A DNA stretch of 46,166 bases from Saprolegnia diclina VS20 (GCF_000281045.1 NW_008246068.1:1517587-1563752), one strand, 5' to 3'; shown: positions 1 through 11,541, counted from the stretch's first letter. The notes: generated by a model not told the origin, from the letters alone. Numbers and translations are program-made.

Positions 1-767
1 CGGGCAGCTCTACGGTGCGATGTCGCGGGTCCAAGCATGTGCAAACTTCCGGATCTTGGCTCTAAAATGAAATGCCGACGGCCGTTCACCAAAAACATCG
101 TTTGCGACGAAGTTCTTGATGAGACAGACCGGACAGTCATGTGTACTACGTCGTCATAAATAAACACCTACAATCTTACCATTCAAAAACTCCCTTTCGC
201 TAAAATAGTGGCCATACGGCTACTGGTCTCACCCTTGTTGAAGCCGTCTCGAAAAGCAACGTTGCTCTTGTAGACTTGGCGCCTAGACACACGAAAGGTC
301 TGACCAGACCCAGCAGAATAGCACGAGTTGGTGTGCACAGCGTCAATCGAGGCTTTGGATTCGAAGGGATGAGACGTCTCCAACTACCAGCCTCGCTCGA
401 CGGCGATTCCACTCAGGCCTACTGAACGCACCATACCCCTCCTTTCCGGGGGCACTTATGCGCGAAATAACTTGGTTCTGCGAAGTCAACTTCCATCGTT
501 TTTGTTTCCATAGCATTGTTCTCTCCGTGCGCAGCTCACTCCCAACGACCAAGTGCTGAGCCAACTCCCACGCATTCAGGCGTAGCGCTACGTATGCGAA
601 GTCTTAGTGTCATAATGAAGATAACGCGGAACACGTTCATATATATATATAGCATTGTTCTCGCCTGCTCAGTCCGACGGCCGGTGCAAGATACTCACCA
701 GCGCCCCATGATTGGCCAATTTTATCAACGGGATCTTATTGCCTTTGACGCCAGTGTTCATTTCGCG
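1..767. other. left-edge region without a supported gene
   Basis: Short open frames exist on both strands but none has a recognisable domain, a convincing splice pattern or protein-like composition. An open frame continues upstream of the first gene back to position 516, but that stretch reads like non-coding DNA and lies before a clean signal peptide at 768. A TA-rich run (atatatatatag) at about 640-652 may be part of the promoter of the gene starting at 768. This is inference only. Confidence 0.4.
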
Positions 768-2138
768 ATGGGCTTGACGCACGTGCTGACAGCTATTGGC
801 CTCGCGCTAGCGGCCGCAGTCTCGAGTGGCGACAGCAGCCAGCATGCGTTACTCGCGCAGCCCACGTGCACGATCGATGTGCCTTGGGAAGACGAGCTAG
901 CAGCGCAGCGCGACTGCAAGTGGGCCAAGTGCCACCTCTGCTGGAAGAGCGTGTGGTACATCAAAGAGACGCATGTGCTGCCAAACATTACGATCGGAAC
1001 AGTCGCCAAGGGCACGCACTTGACGTGCTCATGGCTCTCGCACGCGCGCAACGACACGACGTGCGCGGCGATCACGGACGCAGTGCCCTCGATCGTCGTA
1101 AACCTGACGGCGGGCCACAGAGTTGGCGATGTGTGCCGTAGCCTCGCGCTCTGCAAGAGCCGGAAGCCCCAAAAGCCGCGAAAGATGTCCAAGGGTATCG
1201 GCAGCATCTGCACCCACTGCTACTACGGCGTCAAGTACGTCAACGCAACGCGTCACATTTCTGGGCTTCCCGAAAAGGCTGTCAAGATCGGCGTCCAGGT
1301 GCTCTGTCCTCACTGCCCGCACTACCGCAAGGCCTGTCACAAGTTTGTGCGCAGTGTACCCACGATCCTCAAGGAGCTCGAGACTGGCAAAACGTGCGCC
1401 AAGGCCATTTGCAAGGACGTGGGATTTTGCGGGCGCAAACACCGTGCCCATGGCGAGCGCCCAACGCCGGACGACGACGATGCAGACGACATGAGCCTTG
1501 ACGAGGATGCAGATGATGAAGAGGTTGATCTTGGACACCACGCTTGCAAGCGCCACGGCCGTCGACATGACCATCAAACTGCGCGTTGTGCTGGCAAGTG
1601 CCGTCATTGTCGCCCGTACAACGACGGTGATGATGCAGAAGATGACGGTGACGGGATGGACGATGAAATCGATACGTGGTACTCCCACCACGGTCGTCAT
1701 TGTCATGGTCGCTACCGCCGTCATTACTCTCACGACACGAACGAAGGCGAACTGGACGAAGCATACGAGGACATTGCCTCGGAGACGACGCATGTGTACC
1801 ACGGTGGCTCCACTTGCCACGGTCCCCGTCATGGTCGCTGCCACCATCATTGTCGCCACCACCACCACCACCACCATCACCACCATCACCACCATCACCA
1901 CCACCACCATCAACACCACCATCACCACGATGACGATGTCGGTGAAGTCGGTTGGGCGGAGGGGCAAGCGAAGCACTTAAGCATCGTGAAGGCGGCACAT
2001 TTCTCCAAGGTGACATCGATTGTGGCAGCGGGCGTAGTGACGGTGGGCATCGTATTCCTCACGGCGAAGGTCTTTCAGCGCAGACGCGTGCAAGGCGTCG
2101 AAGCCGAATACGTCGCGGTGCCTCAGCAAGGTCGGTAG
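768..2138 (+). CDS. secreted saposin-like type I membrane protein with poly-His tract
   Basis: The product is a predicted 456-residue intronless protein. I chose the ATG at 768 because it begins a clean signal peptide (MGLTHVLTAIGLALAAA), although the frame is open upstream to 516. Two regions follow the six-cysteine saposin-B spacing. The first runs from C-KWAK-C-HLC at about residues 46-52 to C-RSLAL-C near 125. The second runs from ICTHC at about 146 to C-KDVGF-C near 221. Saposin-B folds bind lipids or membranes. The middle is a highly charged Asp/Glu- and His-rich stretch with 18 His, one Gln and 5 His in a row (1857-1928). A single transmembrane helix (about 426-446) is followed by RRR and a short cytoplasmic tail. 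Seen: signal peptide, cysteine pattern, His tract and TM helix. Inferred: a cell-surface or vacuolar protein with lipid contact and metal-binding capacity. The true ligand is unknown. Confidence 0.8.
   Translation: MGLTHVLTAIGLALAAAVSSGDSSQHALLAQPTCTIDVPWEDELAAQRDCKWAKCHLCWKSVWYIKETHVLPNITIGTVAKGTHLTCSWLSHARNDTTCAAITDAVPSIVVNLTAGHRVGDVCRSLALCKSRKPQKPRKMSKGIGSICTHCYYGVKYVNATRHISGLPEKAVKIGVQVLCPHCPHYRKACHKFVRSVPTILKELETGKTCAKAICKDVGFCGRKHRAHGERPTPDDDDADDMSLDEDADDEEVDLGHHACKRHGRRHDHQTARCAGKCRHCRPYNDGDDAEDDGDGMDDEIDTWYSHHGRHCHGRYRRHYSHDTNEGELDEAYEDIASETTHVYHGGSTCHGPRHGRCHHHCRHHHHHHHHHHHHHHHHHHQHHHHHDDDVGEVGWAEGQAKHLSIVKAAHFSKVTSIVAAGVVTVGIVFLTAKVFQRRRVQGVEAEYVAVPQQGR
1857..1928 (+). repeat. CAY (poly-His) microsatellite inside a coding region
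   Basis: Twenty-four codons of CAC/CAT, interrupted by one CAA, encode the poly-His tract of the saposin-like protein. Mixed CAC and CAT use suggests slippage growth followed by point changes. Length polymorphism between strains is likely. Confidence 0.9.
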
Positions 2139-2256
2139 GACGATGCTAAGCGTGCAGCGATGCGTGGTTCTCTTAACCTCAACATGTAATCGTTACATAC
2201 GAATTCTCGCATTGACAGGAACACGAATTAGTAGCGACAAATGTAGTATTGGCACA

Positions 2257-5200
2257 TCAGGACGTTGCAATGTTGCCGTATAAACCGATGCAAGTCTCTA
2301 CAAACTCGACCTGCCGTGCATGCATCGCTGCCACAAGAAGCTATCCAATGCTTCCTTTTGAGGAAGCCCGGTACGAAGCACACACCGTACCTTGGCGTAC
2401 TTGAGCTTCTTTTCGTCGTCACCAGCTTGGTCGGCCATGTGCTCGTGAAGTTGGCGGAGCCGCTGAAAACGCTGCTCGGTCATGGGTCAAAAACAAAGCT
2501 CCTCAATGACAATTCGCACCTGGAGCAGCATAGTCTGTAGGTACTGGCCGTTGGGGGACATGTCCAGAAGACACAAAGCTGGGGTTATGACCTAGACATT
2601 CGTCGGCAATGCGGGATATTTGCAAACGTGACGAACATAATCCTTTTTGGTCGCGAGCACGTGGTCGTAGAGTGATGAGAGCATCTCATATTGCGCCAGT
2701 CGCTCCTCCTGCATGTATCCCACGAGAGTCTACGGAGCGCATAACACCTCATGTGGATTTTGGCTCATACGGAAGCGGTGCGGAACTGCGCTACGTGCGT
2801 GTCTTGGAGGCTCTGGAGCACATCGACCTCGGCGCAGCACCGCATCAGCCGGGAATCATACTACTCAAACAGTGGGCGACGATGGATCCGAACTCAGGAC
2901 TATTACGTCGTGCAGGACGCGCTCCAAAAAGCCATCCACGCTGCTGGCAAAACGCTCGGACGCGAGGCGCTAGTCGTAACAGTTGCACATCAATTTGTCG
3001 CTCCATTCTATGCGTACATGGGTTTGCGCGCTGTTTGCCGCAGCCCGCTTGAGCTCGTTGATCTTGGTTTCGGCATGCGCAAGCTGGGCTTCGAGATGCG
3101 CAACCATCTTGGCGTGTACTTCTCGCTCGCTACGAAACCTCGCCATGAAGATGAAACCCAGAGAAGACATTCGATACTTGATAGTTTGAACAACCTCGGG
3201 CGAAGACTTTGCCACGTCTGCGCTGCGCGCCACTGCTGCAGCCAGTTCTGCCGACAGGAACACTGCTTTCGCCTCGGCATCCACAGCCCGTGTGGTTAGC
3301 GCAGCGAGTTGGTAGGTTAAGGCTGTTGCTTTGGCATCGGCTGCGTCGACTTTGGTCTGGAGCGCACTGAGTGCCGGATCATGCACCTTGGGTTCAGTAA
3401 TAGTCGCGTGGGGTTGCACTGGCGCCTGCGACACATTGAGTACAACTCGTTGTTTTTCCTCCTCGATCGCTTCGCGTTTCTCGTCCAGTGTGCTGCATTT
3501 CGTCAGTATTAGTGTCTGGTTGAGCTTCGTACTTGGATGCAGCGGCGTTAGGAAGGCGCAATTCCAGTGCTGCAATGCGGTTGCACAACATAGTCTCTCG
3601 TGCAGCTGCCGTCGCCTTGGCTGATGCCAGCCTACGCTTGATGGTGATGTATTGTACGTCGCGTCGGGAGCGCCTACGCAGCAGCGCTGACAGCGTCCTT
3701 CTCCTGCGTTGCCATTTGTAACCTCTCGATGATCGAGCAGAGGTCAATTTTCTCCGCAGCGTGCCTACGATAGATCTCGGTGTTGAGTTCAAACCAAAAG
3801 GGATAGCCCAATTTACGCTGCATTTGCTGCGTCGATCCCGCGCTGCACCAGCGTCTGCACTTCATCGAGCGCCGAAGTTTCGGAACTTGCTGTTTGGCTT
3901 TCGACCGATAACACGGCATTTGTACTTGACGGTAGGCCCACTTGGACACCCACCGCTGTTGTGAGCACTCTCGCAGATGACGTCACAACTGTTTGCGTGC
4001 CAGTCGTTGTCATCATTGTCGTCAGCGGCGCTGTAGGCAACGGTGCTGAGATCGTCTCGCAGTCGATCTGCGTCTCCCGCTCGGTTGTTAGTGCAGGTTC
4101 GTTGGTTTGAGCTTCCTTCGATTGGGGCGAAGGACATACGTCAGTCTGGACACACGAGACCACGACTTCAGCGTTTTCGGTTTGGCTGCCGACAGCATGG
4201 ACGTCCTTGGTGAGGGCAGCTCGAAGTGCTTGGAGCTCGCCCTGGGCTTCGGAATCCTTGCGCAATAGGTCGTTTGTCTCCTTGGCCTGCTCGGCCCATG
4301 CACTACGAGATCAGTTTCATAACGCATATCGAATGACACGCACTTGGCCTCGGCCTGCGTTTGCACCGAAATGGCGTGCACAAGCGATTTGACCCGCGCC
4401 TGTTCATCAAGGAGCTTCTGTTCCATCTGCGCCGTCGTTTGCAATAGCTGATGCTGTCGCCACGTCTGAACCGCTCGCCGAGCGGCCGCCAAAGTGCATA
4501 GTCGAAGGCACCGGAGGAGCCACTGCCGGCGCTGGAACGAATGGATTGTGTGCTGTGTCCAAGATCTCCATGCGCGCACCAGCAAAAGCTGCTTCTTGTG
4601 CTGGCGCGCAATACTCTGCTGACGCGCATCGAGAAGCGCTCGATGTACATGCGCCGCCCACGCACGCAACGCAGCTCGTAGTCGCGGCTTGCGCCACAGG
4701 GACCCGAGGCGCAAGATGGACGGTTTCCAAAACCGCTGGCGTCGGCGCAGTTCCAAAGCGTCCGTGAGTAGGCGGCGGCAGCGGTAGCGTCGAAAGCAAG
4801 CTTGCAGTCTCTTGGCAGCGTACTGGCGCTTTGCCGCTTCTTGCACGCGCTTGCGCCGACGAAGGGCGTCCCGCCACGCTCGAAGTCCGATCGCAAGGAT
4901 GCGTCGACGGTAAGTGAGAACGCGCTGATCGATTGCCGCTTGCTGGGACGGCGTGCGGGTGGCTCGCGGGGGTGGAGCCATCTCCCCAGGGCTCGTTGCA
5001 CGGTCCACCATTTCAGGGAGGTCGTCTTCGTCATCGCACGCAGCAATGTCTTCTGGCTTGTTCGCTATGTATGACGACACGACCGCAGCCCGGGGTGCCG
5101 CTGCAGGCTTCTCCAAGGTCTCGGGCAGCTCATCATCCTCGTCTTCAACGTCGTTGCGGCTACGTCACGGACCTTTTAGATCGTAACACTCGAGTCCCTT

Positions 5201-5913
5201 ACGGTAGTGGGTGTCGTTGAGCCACGCTATGCGGGGTCCTCGGCAACTTGACCTCCAATGCATCTCGTGATCGTTGTTTGGCGGGTCGTCCATCCTACCT
5301 CGTGCTCTCTTGCAGCTGCCAGTCGTTTGCGTTCCAAGAGCTTGCGCTCGACGAGGCTGCGCAACGCGGCGTCCATGAGCGTTTGGTTGCGGAAGGACGG
5401 ATGGACGCGGGAGTGGAAATGATTGCCTTGCGTGCTCTTGCTAAACGTGGGCGCGCCCATCGATGCTGTCGACGCAGCCACCGACGACGTCACCGTGATG
5501 TCAAACCTACACAAGGCGTGCGGACTGCTTTATCGAAACCGATCGCACGTGAAGGCGTCATGGGGCGTTCCAAATGCAAGCGTGTCGCCGTGCACGACTT
5601 TGGTCGGCGAGCCAATGCGCTGGCCGTTGACGAAGACGTCCGCGGCAACGCCCATGCCCGAGACGACAGCCTACACGCGCGTAGGAATGTGCGCTCTCGA
5701 TATACCCACGACTACCTCGGACGTTGTCGGCGACAACTCGACGAGCGCGTGTCGGTCGCCAATGTTGGCGCCATCCAGAACCTACTCTGACCGTTGTTGA
5801 TGGCGCGAGGCGGACGACGTCGATACCACGTTGCAGTGGAACGACGATGTCCCGAGGATGTTGGGACCTGGCACGAGCTCGTGCACGACGTCGTGTCGGC
5901 GCAAGGCTGGCAT
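2257..5913 (-). CDS. FHA-domain, SFI1-like repeat and coiled-coil protein (FHAD1-like, centrosome/flagellum candidate)
   Basis: This is one multi-exon minus-strand gene assembled by eye. The N-terminus carries an FHA phosphothreonine-binding domain, seen as HELVPGPNILG, then VVLDGANIGDRHALVEL, then VFVNGQRIGSPTKVVHGDTL. The first intron joins FHCNV to VLDGAN in phase 0. After the FHA domain come MGAPTFSKST..., REHE joined to LPRTPHSVAQRHP, and an acidic linker. A block of Arg/Ala/Trp-rich helices follows (LRAWRDALRRRK, LRAWAAHVHRAL, VRAWRSWTQHT, VQTWRQHQLLQ), spaced like SFI1 centrin-binding repeats. The C-terminal half is Gln/Thr-rich and then coiled coil. The last exon reads VEFVETCIGLYGNIATS and stops at 2257-2259. 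At least ten introns of about 45-60 nt are needed. Known: FHA plus coiled coil occurs in FHAD1-type and centrosomal proteins. Inferred: basal body or centrosome scaffold. Exon edges between 2400 and 3000 are the least certain. Confidence 0.72.
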
Positions 5914-6011
5914 CCGTTCTTCGAAAGATTCGCCGTTTTCGTGGGATAAATCAACGCAACGAAAATACAGAGTTCGACGTTATAGAGTCCGTTCGATGCG
6001 TACATAAATGG

Positions 6012-8641
6012 CTACGACCACCAGACGCTCTTGAGGTCGTCTTGGCCAAACATCTTTTTGCACGTCGGGCACTTGCGGTTGCGCGCCTTGAGGTTGGCGT
6101 CCATGCAGTCCTTGCAAAACATGTGCGAGCACTTGGAGATGATCACGTCTTTCAGCGCGTCCTGGCACACGGAGCACTTGAGCTTCTTGCGCAGATCCCC
6201 GAGCTCAAAGCGCTCCAGCTCGCTCAGCGGTGCGGCGTCGACCTAGTCTCCAGTGTGGCGTTCCGACGCTAAACCAATTGACTGCTACCTCAGCCGCTTT
6301 GACGAGCGGCGCACTCGCCTTGGCCTCGCACTTCTCGCATGGCGTCACCTTTTCAGCTTTGGGCTGCGCCGCCATGTGCTTGGTAAACTCGAGCTCCCGG
6401 AGTGCGCGCATCTTGTCCTTCTCCGCGTCGTCCTTGAAGACGAGCACGCGATTCACGTGCGCGTGGAGGCCCTGAAGTTCGTCTTCCTTGGTTTTTATCA
6501 CGTCCTACCGGAAAACGTCGTCGCATCACTCCACTCGGTGTAACGTGCACACCGCAAACCCGTGCTCAAGGGTCTTTTGCTGCTTCTGGAGGCCCTGAAG
6601 CGCTGCAACTTGGAGCCGGACACCAGCGAGCTCATCAAAGCTAAATGCGTTTGCCTGCTCGAGCTTGGCAATGGTTTGGTGTAGCTTGGTAATAGCCGTC
6701 TCCTTTTCGTTGAGCTTTTGCAGCGTCTTCTTCATCTGGTCGCGCATTGCGTCCGCCTCGCGGTTCACAGCGTCAACCTCGAGCACGATGGCATTCAGTT
6801 CGGCGTCGTGGTTTACGTCCTTGCGCAGCTCGAGCTCGCGCGCGATGGCATCCCGCGCCACCTCCGCAGTAGCGAGTTTGGTCTCCGTTTCGGCAAGAGC
6901 TTTTCTTGTCGCCTGGTCACGAGAAACCATGGCCAACCCGTCGCCCGATCTAGCGTACATGATCAGTATCGTAGCATTTGATGTACGGCCGTACGTTAGG
7001 TCGGTTTGCAATGCATCATAGGACGCCTGGAGATTAGCCAGCTGGCTTTCGAGGCGCCGAACGGTCGCGGAAGTTGCCGCATCTTGGACTTCAACGACAC
7101 ATTGGCGGTACTTTTCCGAGCCTCGGAGCTGCAAGGTACTGGATGAGGTGCAAGTTTTGGCACACAACGTACGTACCTGGGCGTGAAGACTCGCAACTTG
7201 ACGCTCGTACGACAAAAGAAGTGTCTTGTACTCGGCCATCTAGTGCAGAGTCACACCAAGTTCGAGCGCCGCAGACTCGACACACCTGGTCCTTGTACGA
7301 GGCAAATGTTGCAAGTTTGGCTTTGAGCTCCGCGTTTTTCAGCATAGCGTCGTCCAGTTTGGCCTTGGTTCTGAGAGCGTCGCCTTGGTACTTGACGAGC
7401 TTCTTCTTCCACTTTTCGTGAATGTGCGCGTCCATGTCCTGTAGGTTGCATGAGACCAAGAACAGCCGCCCGGACGCACCTTGCACTTGAGCTTGAAGCG
7501 CATGTACTCGTCCTTGACGTGTGCAAGTTCATTCATGGCGCGCGTCAACTGCTCGTCGTGGAGAGTCTTGAGAGCGGACATCGAACTCTTGGTCTATTCG
7601 AAGCAGCTTTTTCAGGAAAAATGATAAATAAGACACGTACCGTCGCTTCCGTCGCCATCGCGCGACGAAGATCCGACTCGAGCTTGCCAAGTTTCTTGAG
7701 CGTTGCCTCCGTGTCCGTAGCACGGTTATCAGACGCGGCTTCGGGGTCCGTCTACGCACTTTGCAGTTTGCACGCTATGTAATGGAGTGGCGAGTACCTT
7801 GAGCTCGCTCGGCGGCTGCGAGACTCTGGCCTTCGGCGACCCGTTCTTCATGCGATCGATCTCACGGCAGGCTTGGTGACGCTCCAATTCTTTACGGTCG
7901 AGGTCGCACTTGACTTCACGCAGTTGCTGCTTGTACGCAGCAAGTTGCTCCTTGATGCTCGCTGCCAGACGCTCAGCCTTGGTCTTGGCGTCAATGGCCC
8001 GTGCCAGAGCTTCCGCCTCGTTGACCTTGGCACTTGCGGCCGCGGTTTCCGCGAGGAGGCGACTAACGAAGCCCTTGATATATTCGCACTCGCCGCGCAA
8101 ATGAGAGTTCACAGCGGCGTCTGCGGCCGCGTCTGCGGCCGCGTCTGCGGCCGCGTCTGCGGTCGATGGCTCAGTGCCCGACTGGTACCACTCGTCAATT
8201 TCGCAATAGAGATCTTCGGGTAGCTTGACTTCAATCGTGCCAATCGCTTCGATCGCTGCCTGAGCGTCGTGCGACGCATCTGCCAGACGTCGACGATGAG
8301 TGCAACACCAGGCAAGGACTGGTACCTGGGAGTAGCGTGTGCAGCGTGCTCAAGAGGGAGCTCCAATGACTCAGCACTGAGCGTGAGCGGGCGTCGACGA
8401 TATGGCGGTGTACGAAGAGCTCGCTGCACTTGGTCTCTAAAAACTGGATCCGGCGGTTCTTCTCGCCAAGGACCTCCCGCAACGCTGCGTTCCGCGCCCG
8501 GAGCTGCTTGTCGGTCTCGATAGGCTCGCCTTCCTCTTCATCCTTGGTACTTTCCTCGTTGGCCTCTTGCCGCTTGGTCCGTTTTCCCGCGACCTGCGGC
8601 GGCTCGTCCGTGTCGGCTTCTCGCTTCCGTCGGTGGTCCAT
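6012..8641 (-). CDS. BRE1: E3 ubiquitin-protein ligase BRE1 (RNF20/40-like)
   Basis: Bre1 is the RING E3 that, with Rad6, monoubiquitinates histone H2B during transcription. The C-terminus carries a complete C3HC4 RING: CSVC, then C-SH, then CKDC, then CPTC. It is preceded by LGDLRKKLK and ends ...LKSVWWS, stopping at 6012-6014. The rest is almost continuous coiled coil, matching the Bre1 family, and the total length is about 700 residues as expected. The ATG at 8641 gives MDHRRKREADTDEPP with a basic nuclear-localisation-like segment (KRTKRQE). Joins checked by eye include TLLPG/DASHDAQAA, PSELK/TDPEAAS and MATEAT/TKSSMSA, with introns of about 45-50 nt. A 12-bp tandem repeat in the second exon adds an Ala/Asp stretch. 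Fairly sure of the family, less sure of every exon edge. Confidence 0.88.
8117..8164 (-). repeat. 12-bp tandem repeat, four units, in the BRE1 coding exon
   Basis: The unit gcgtctgcggcc occurs three times exactly and a fourth time with one change. It keeps the reading frame and encodes repeated ADAA units between an acidic segment and the coiled coil. Adjacent units create gcggccgc sites. Confidence 0.9.
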
Positions 8642-8866
8642 CGTGTATTGCCCAGCCAGCAACAGGTATTAATATTCATTACATTTTTCACTCTTTGAAT
8701 TTGTATTTCATCTGGAGATATTTAATCGGCCAAATAAGCCCAGCCTGTGGAAAACGTGTTGGTGTGGTTTATTCACGTGAAAAACGTTAACGTCATCTTG
8801 GTCAAACGCTGACTCAACCCTCGTGCACCATGGTGTGAAACGTGAATTTTGGGACAAACCACCGCA
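8642..8866. promoter_or_regulatory. AT-rich upstream region of BRE1
   Basis: This spacer of about 225 bp separates the stop of the LRR gene from the start of BRE1, both on the minus strand. It is clearly more AT-rich than its surroundings and holds no credible open frame. It must contain the BRE1 promoter and the LRR-gene 3' end signals. No specific element is identified. Confidence 0.4.
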
Positions 8867-10628
8867 TCATTTGGTTTTGCGCTCATTGAGCGTGAGCTTG
8901 ACATGCAGCTGATAGTCACCGCCGGCGCCAGCGACGTCGGGCGATACAACGTTCATCTGGATAGCCTTGGCGACGCTAATCTACGCGGCCGTAAGCCACG
9001 GACGAAGCTCACGTTTTCCCTTGCGTACCTCGCCCAGCGCCTGCTCAATCGATGCCGGCTTGAGGAAAGCCGCGACGTCGACGATCATCGAAAGCCACAG
9101 GACTAGCATGGAAAAGTATGATGTGATGCACACACTGTGGTGTGTCGTACTTGATGTCTTGGTTTCTGCTGCATTGCCCAGCCCTGGTCGCACTTCGCTA
9201 ACTTTCACGACGAGCCCTTGAACTACATTCGCACATCATGTCACTTTTGCTCACACAGGAGACGCAACGGAGCGTACACTTCAGGCAGTCGCGCAGTGCC
9301 ACGGACGGAGCCAAAGAGCGCCGCGCCATCTCGTACCCGCGGCAGTTGCCGTTGACTGCGACTTCCGCAAGGGTCTCGTGTAGCAAACCCGATGCGATCT
9401 CGACTGTGACAGCAAACTTGGGGCCAGCGTCGGTTGGCTCTGGAAGACCCAGCACGGTCACGGCTGCCGTGAGGTCGACCGAATGCTCCTCACTCAAGTC
9501 GACGTTCTTGGTGGCCTCTCGCTCTTTGTCCCGAATCGCAATATCATCCACTACCTCGAGCGTCGGCAGTTGCGTAAGGAGCGCATGGCGGTACCCGCGA
9601 CAAAGAGTGATGGGATTCCCGACAAGAAAGACGTGGCGCAAATGCGGAAGGTCTTGAAGCGCGTTTACGAGCACGTCGAGCGCGACGAGCTTGTTAAAGG
9701 AGAGGTCCAGCGATAGCAACGAGGTTGGCAAGGCGGGACACACGCCAAAAGCGTTGAGTCCCAAGCCCAGGTGTACAAGCTGTGGACAGACCAAACGCAC
9801 GTCCGAAAGCGCATTGTTGTACGCGTCGACTTCGAGAATGGACGCCGGCAGGTGCTCGAGGAGAGAGAGGTTGTTGTCGCTCAAGTCGATGCGCTCCAGA
9901 TACTGGAGTCGCCGGGCAAAGTTACCATCAATCGCCTCGATCCCAAGTTTGGTGAGGCGTAGGGTGCGTACAGCACGGACGACCTTGCTCGGATCATGGC
10001 CCACGGCCAAGATCTCCGACAGTTCGTTGCACCAGTCAAGTGAACACGCCTCCAAGTCGGAGTACGTGTCGCTTAGCGTGCATCGAAGGTACCCAAGCTC
10101 CTCTTCCTCTTCTTCTTTCGCCACAGCAGCGGCGGCCGCTGCTGCTTGCGCTGCTGCTGCCTCGGCCAACGCCGCTGCCGCAGCGGCCGCCGCCGCCGCT
10201 TCTTTTTTTGACGGAGACGGCAGACGCGACCCAGAGCTTGACGGTGTCATCACGCGCTCATCGCGTCGACCGCTTCCTTGGACGGTCACAGGGCGCGACT
10301 TGTTTGTTTTTTCGGACGTTGACAGTCGTGTTTTGGGGTCGAGCGCCGCCTTAGAGTCGGACGCCGTGAGTAAGATGGGCACAATCTCTGGGGCCTGCGC
10401 TGGCGGTGGCGCCTCAGTCGCCTTGGAGGCGTTGGCGAGGCGCACATCAAATGCTGCGAACTCTCGTTGGCACTCGCGAAAATCCTCGACCGCGTCGTCA
10501 GCATTGGCGGGGGGAGTGCTCTTCGCGATCGTCGGAGAGTGGCCCGCTGTGTCGCGGCGCAACGAGATACCAACGGTCGCAAGCAACATGAGCTCCAAGG
10601 CCATGCTGGCATGCATCGGCTGGTCCAT
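8867..10628 (-). CDS. leucine-rich repeat protein (LRRC43-like)
   Basis: The first exon (about 440 codons) starts MDQPMHASMALEL. It holds a Ser/Pro-rich segment, a poly-Ala/poly-Glu tract, then about five LRRs of the SDS22 type: LRLTKLGIEAID, LERIDLSDNNLSLLE, LVHLGLGLNAF, LLSLDLSFNKL, LRHVFLVGNPI. An LRR-cap-like end follows (LTQLPTLEVVDDIAI). Three further short exons can be joined in phase: RCVS to FQGLVVKVSEVRPG, ETKTS to ILWLSMIVDVAAF, and IEQALGE to ISVAKAIQMNVV, ending LNERKTK at 8867. The order of LRRs followed by a C-terminal beta-rich segment recalls LRRC43, but that match is from memory of general layout only. Role inferred: protein-protein interaction, possibly axonemal. An open frame at 10683-10874 with PPPAMIHRKTKSKILAKWEN could be an additional 5' exon. 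Confidence 0.78.
10100..10206 (-). repeat. poly-Ala / poly-Glu low-complexity coding tract
   Basis: GCN codons encode runs of 11, 4 and 8 alanines broken by Leu, Glu, Gln and Val, followed by six glutamates. The tract lies directly before the LRRs and probably acts as a flexible or helical linker. Confidence 0.85.
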
Positions 10629-11541
10629 CGTATGTTCTCACAAGCGGTTTCAGACAATTCAACGTCGTCGCCGTTCATTCAGTCAATCGAGAGACAACTT
10701 GACACACCACTCAAGCTCTCCAGCAACTGCATTTTCCCACTTTGCCAGAATCTTGCTTTTGGTTTTGCGATGAATCATGGCCGGCGGGGGGAGTGGCTCC
10801 TTCACAGCCGTATCATTTGGGCTCATTTGGGCGGTATTGGCAACCCTGCATTCCTCCATAACATTCCTGTGCAAAACCAGTAATCCTTATCAGTCGATGT
10901 GTATGGCATAGTTTTCGTATTATGGATTAGAAGTTCTCCTGAGCTTATCAATTTCAAATGTTAGTATCAATCGACTCCGAGCGCGCATGTGACCGCGACG
11001 GGTTCCTATCATTTGGTACCGCTTGCTATATGCAGACAATAGCAGCAAATCGAAATGGGGGAGTTCGATTCTCTGTGGCAGATTTGCCTGCAAATGTGTG
11101 ACTACTTAAAAGGGTCAGGCCACGGCAAAGTGGTCTTAAATTTATCCATCAACATTGATCAGTCCCTCAGGATAAGCATCATTCCCTTTCTTCTACAAAC
11201 TACAGTACGATGTAGTGTGGGGAATCCAGCATAACGCCGCACGGAATGCTACGCTATGTGCCTACTTCCCAGACGAGAATCCTCGCCCGCATTGCTTTTC
11301 CTGCCAAATGTTCGAAGCAGTCTTCATTTGGAAGAGAAGGAGTTCGGACCGTTGATTGACAGGAAGACATAAAACTACATGGAGAGCGGCGACTGCGCTG
11401 GTACTCTGTCAAAATGCTAATGACGAGACAGTTGCCAAGACGCATTAGCAAATGACTGGCCACCGACAAGTCTCGTTCAAGTGCGCTCCAACGGCCGCAC
11501 CCTTAAGTTCGAGCGTACCTATCTGATTTCTCTCGGATAAC

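Noticed and set aside
516-767. 84-residue extension upstream of the saposin-like protein
   Set aside because: It would bury the signal peptide and contains AT-rich promoter-like DNA.
1029-1976. 315-codon open frame antisense to the saposin-like gene
   Set aside because: It is a low-complexity Val/Met-rich shadow of the CAY and GAY codons on the other strand, with no domain.
9691-10773. 360-codon open frame antisense to the LRR gene
   Set aside because: It overlaps the poly-Ala and LRR coding DNA and has no recognisable domain.
11056-11095. tRNA-like T-arm (GTTCGATTC)
   Set aside because: A partial T-stem can be drawn, but there is no matching acceptor stem, D-arm or anticodon arm upstream.
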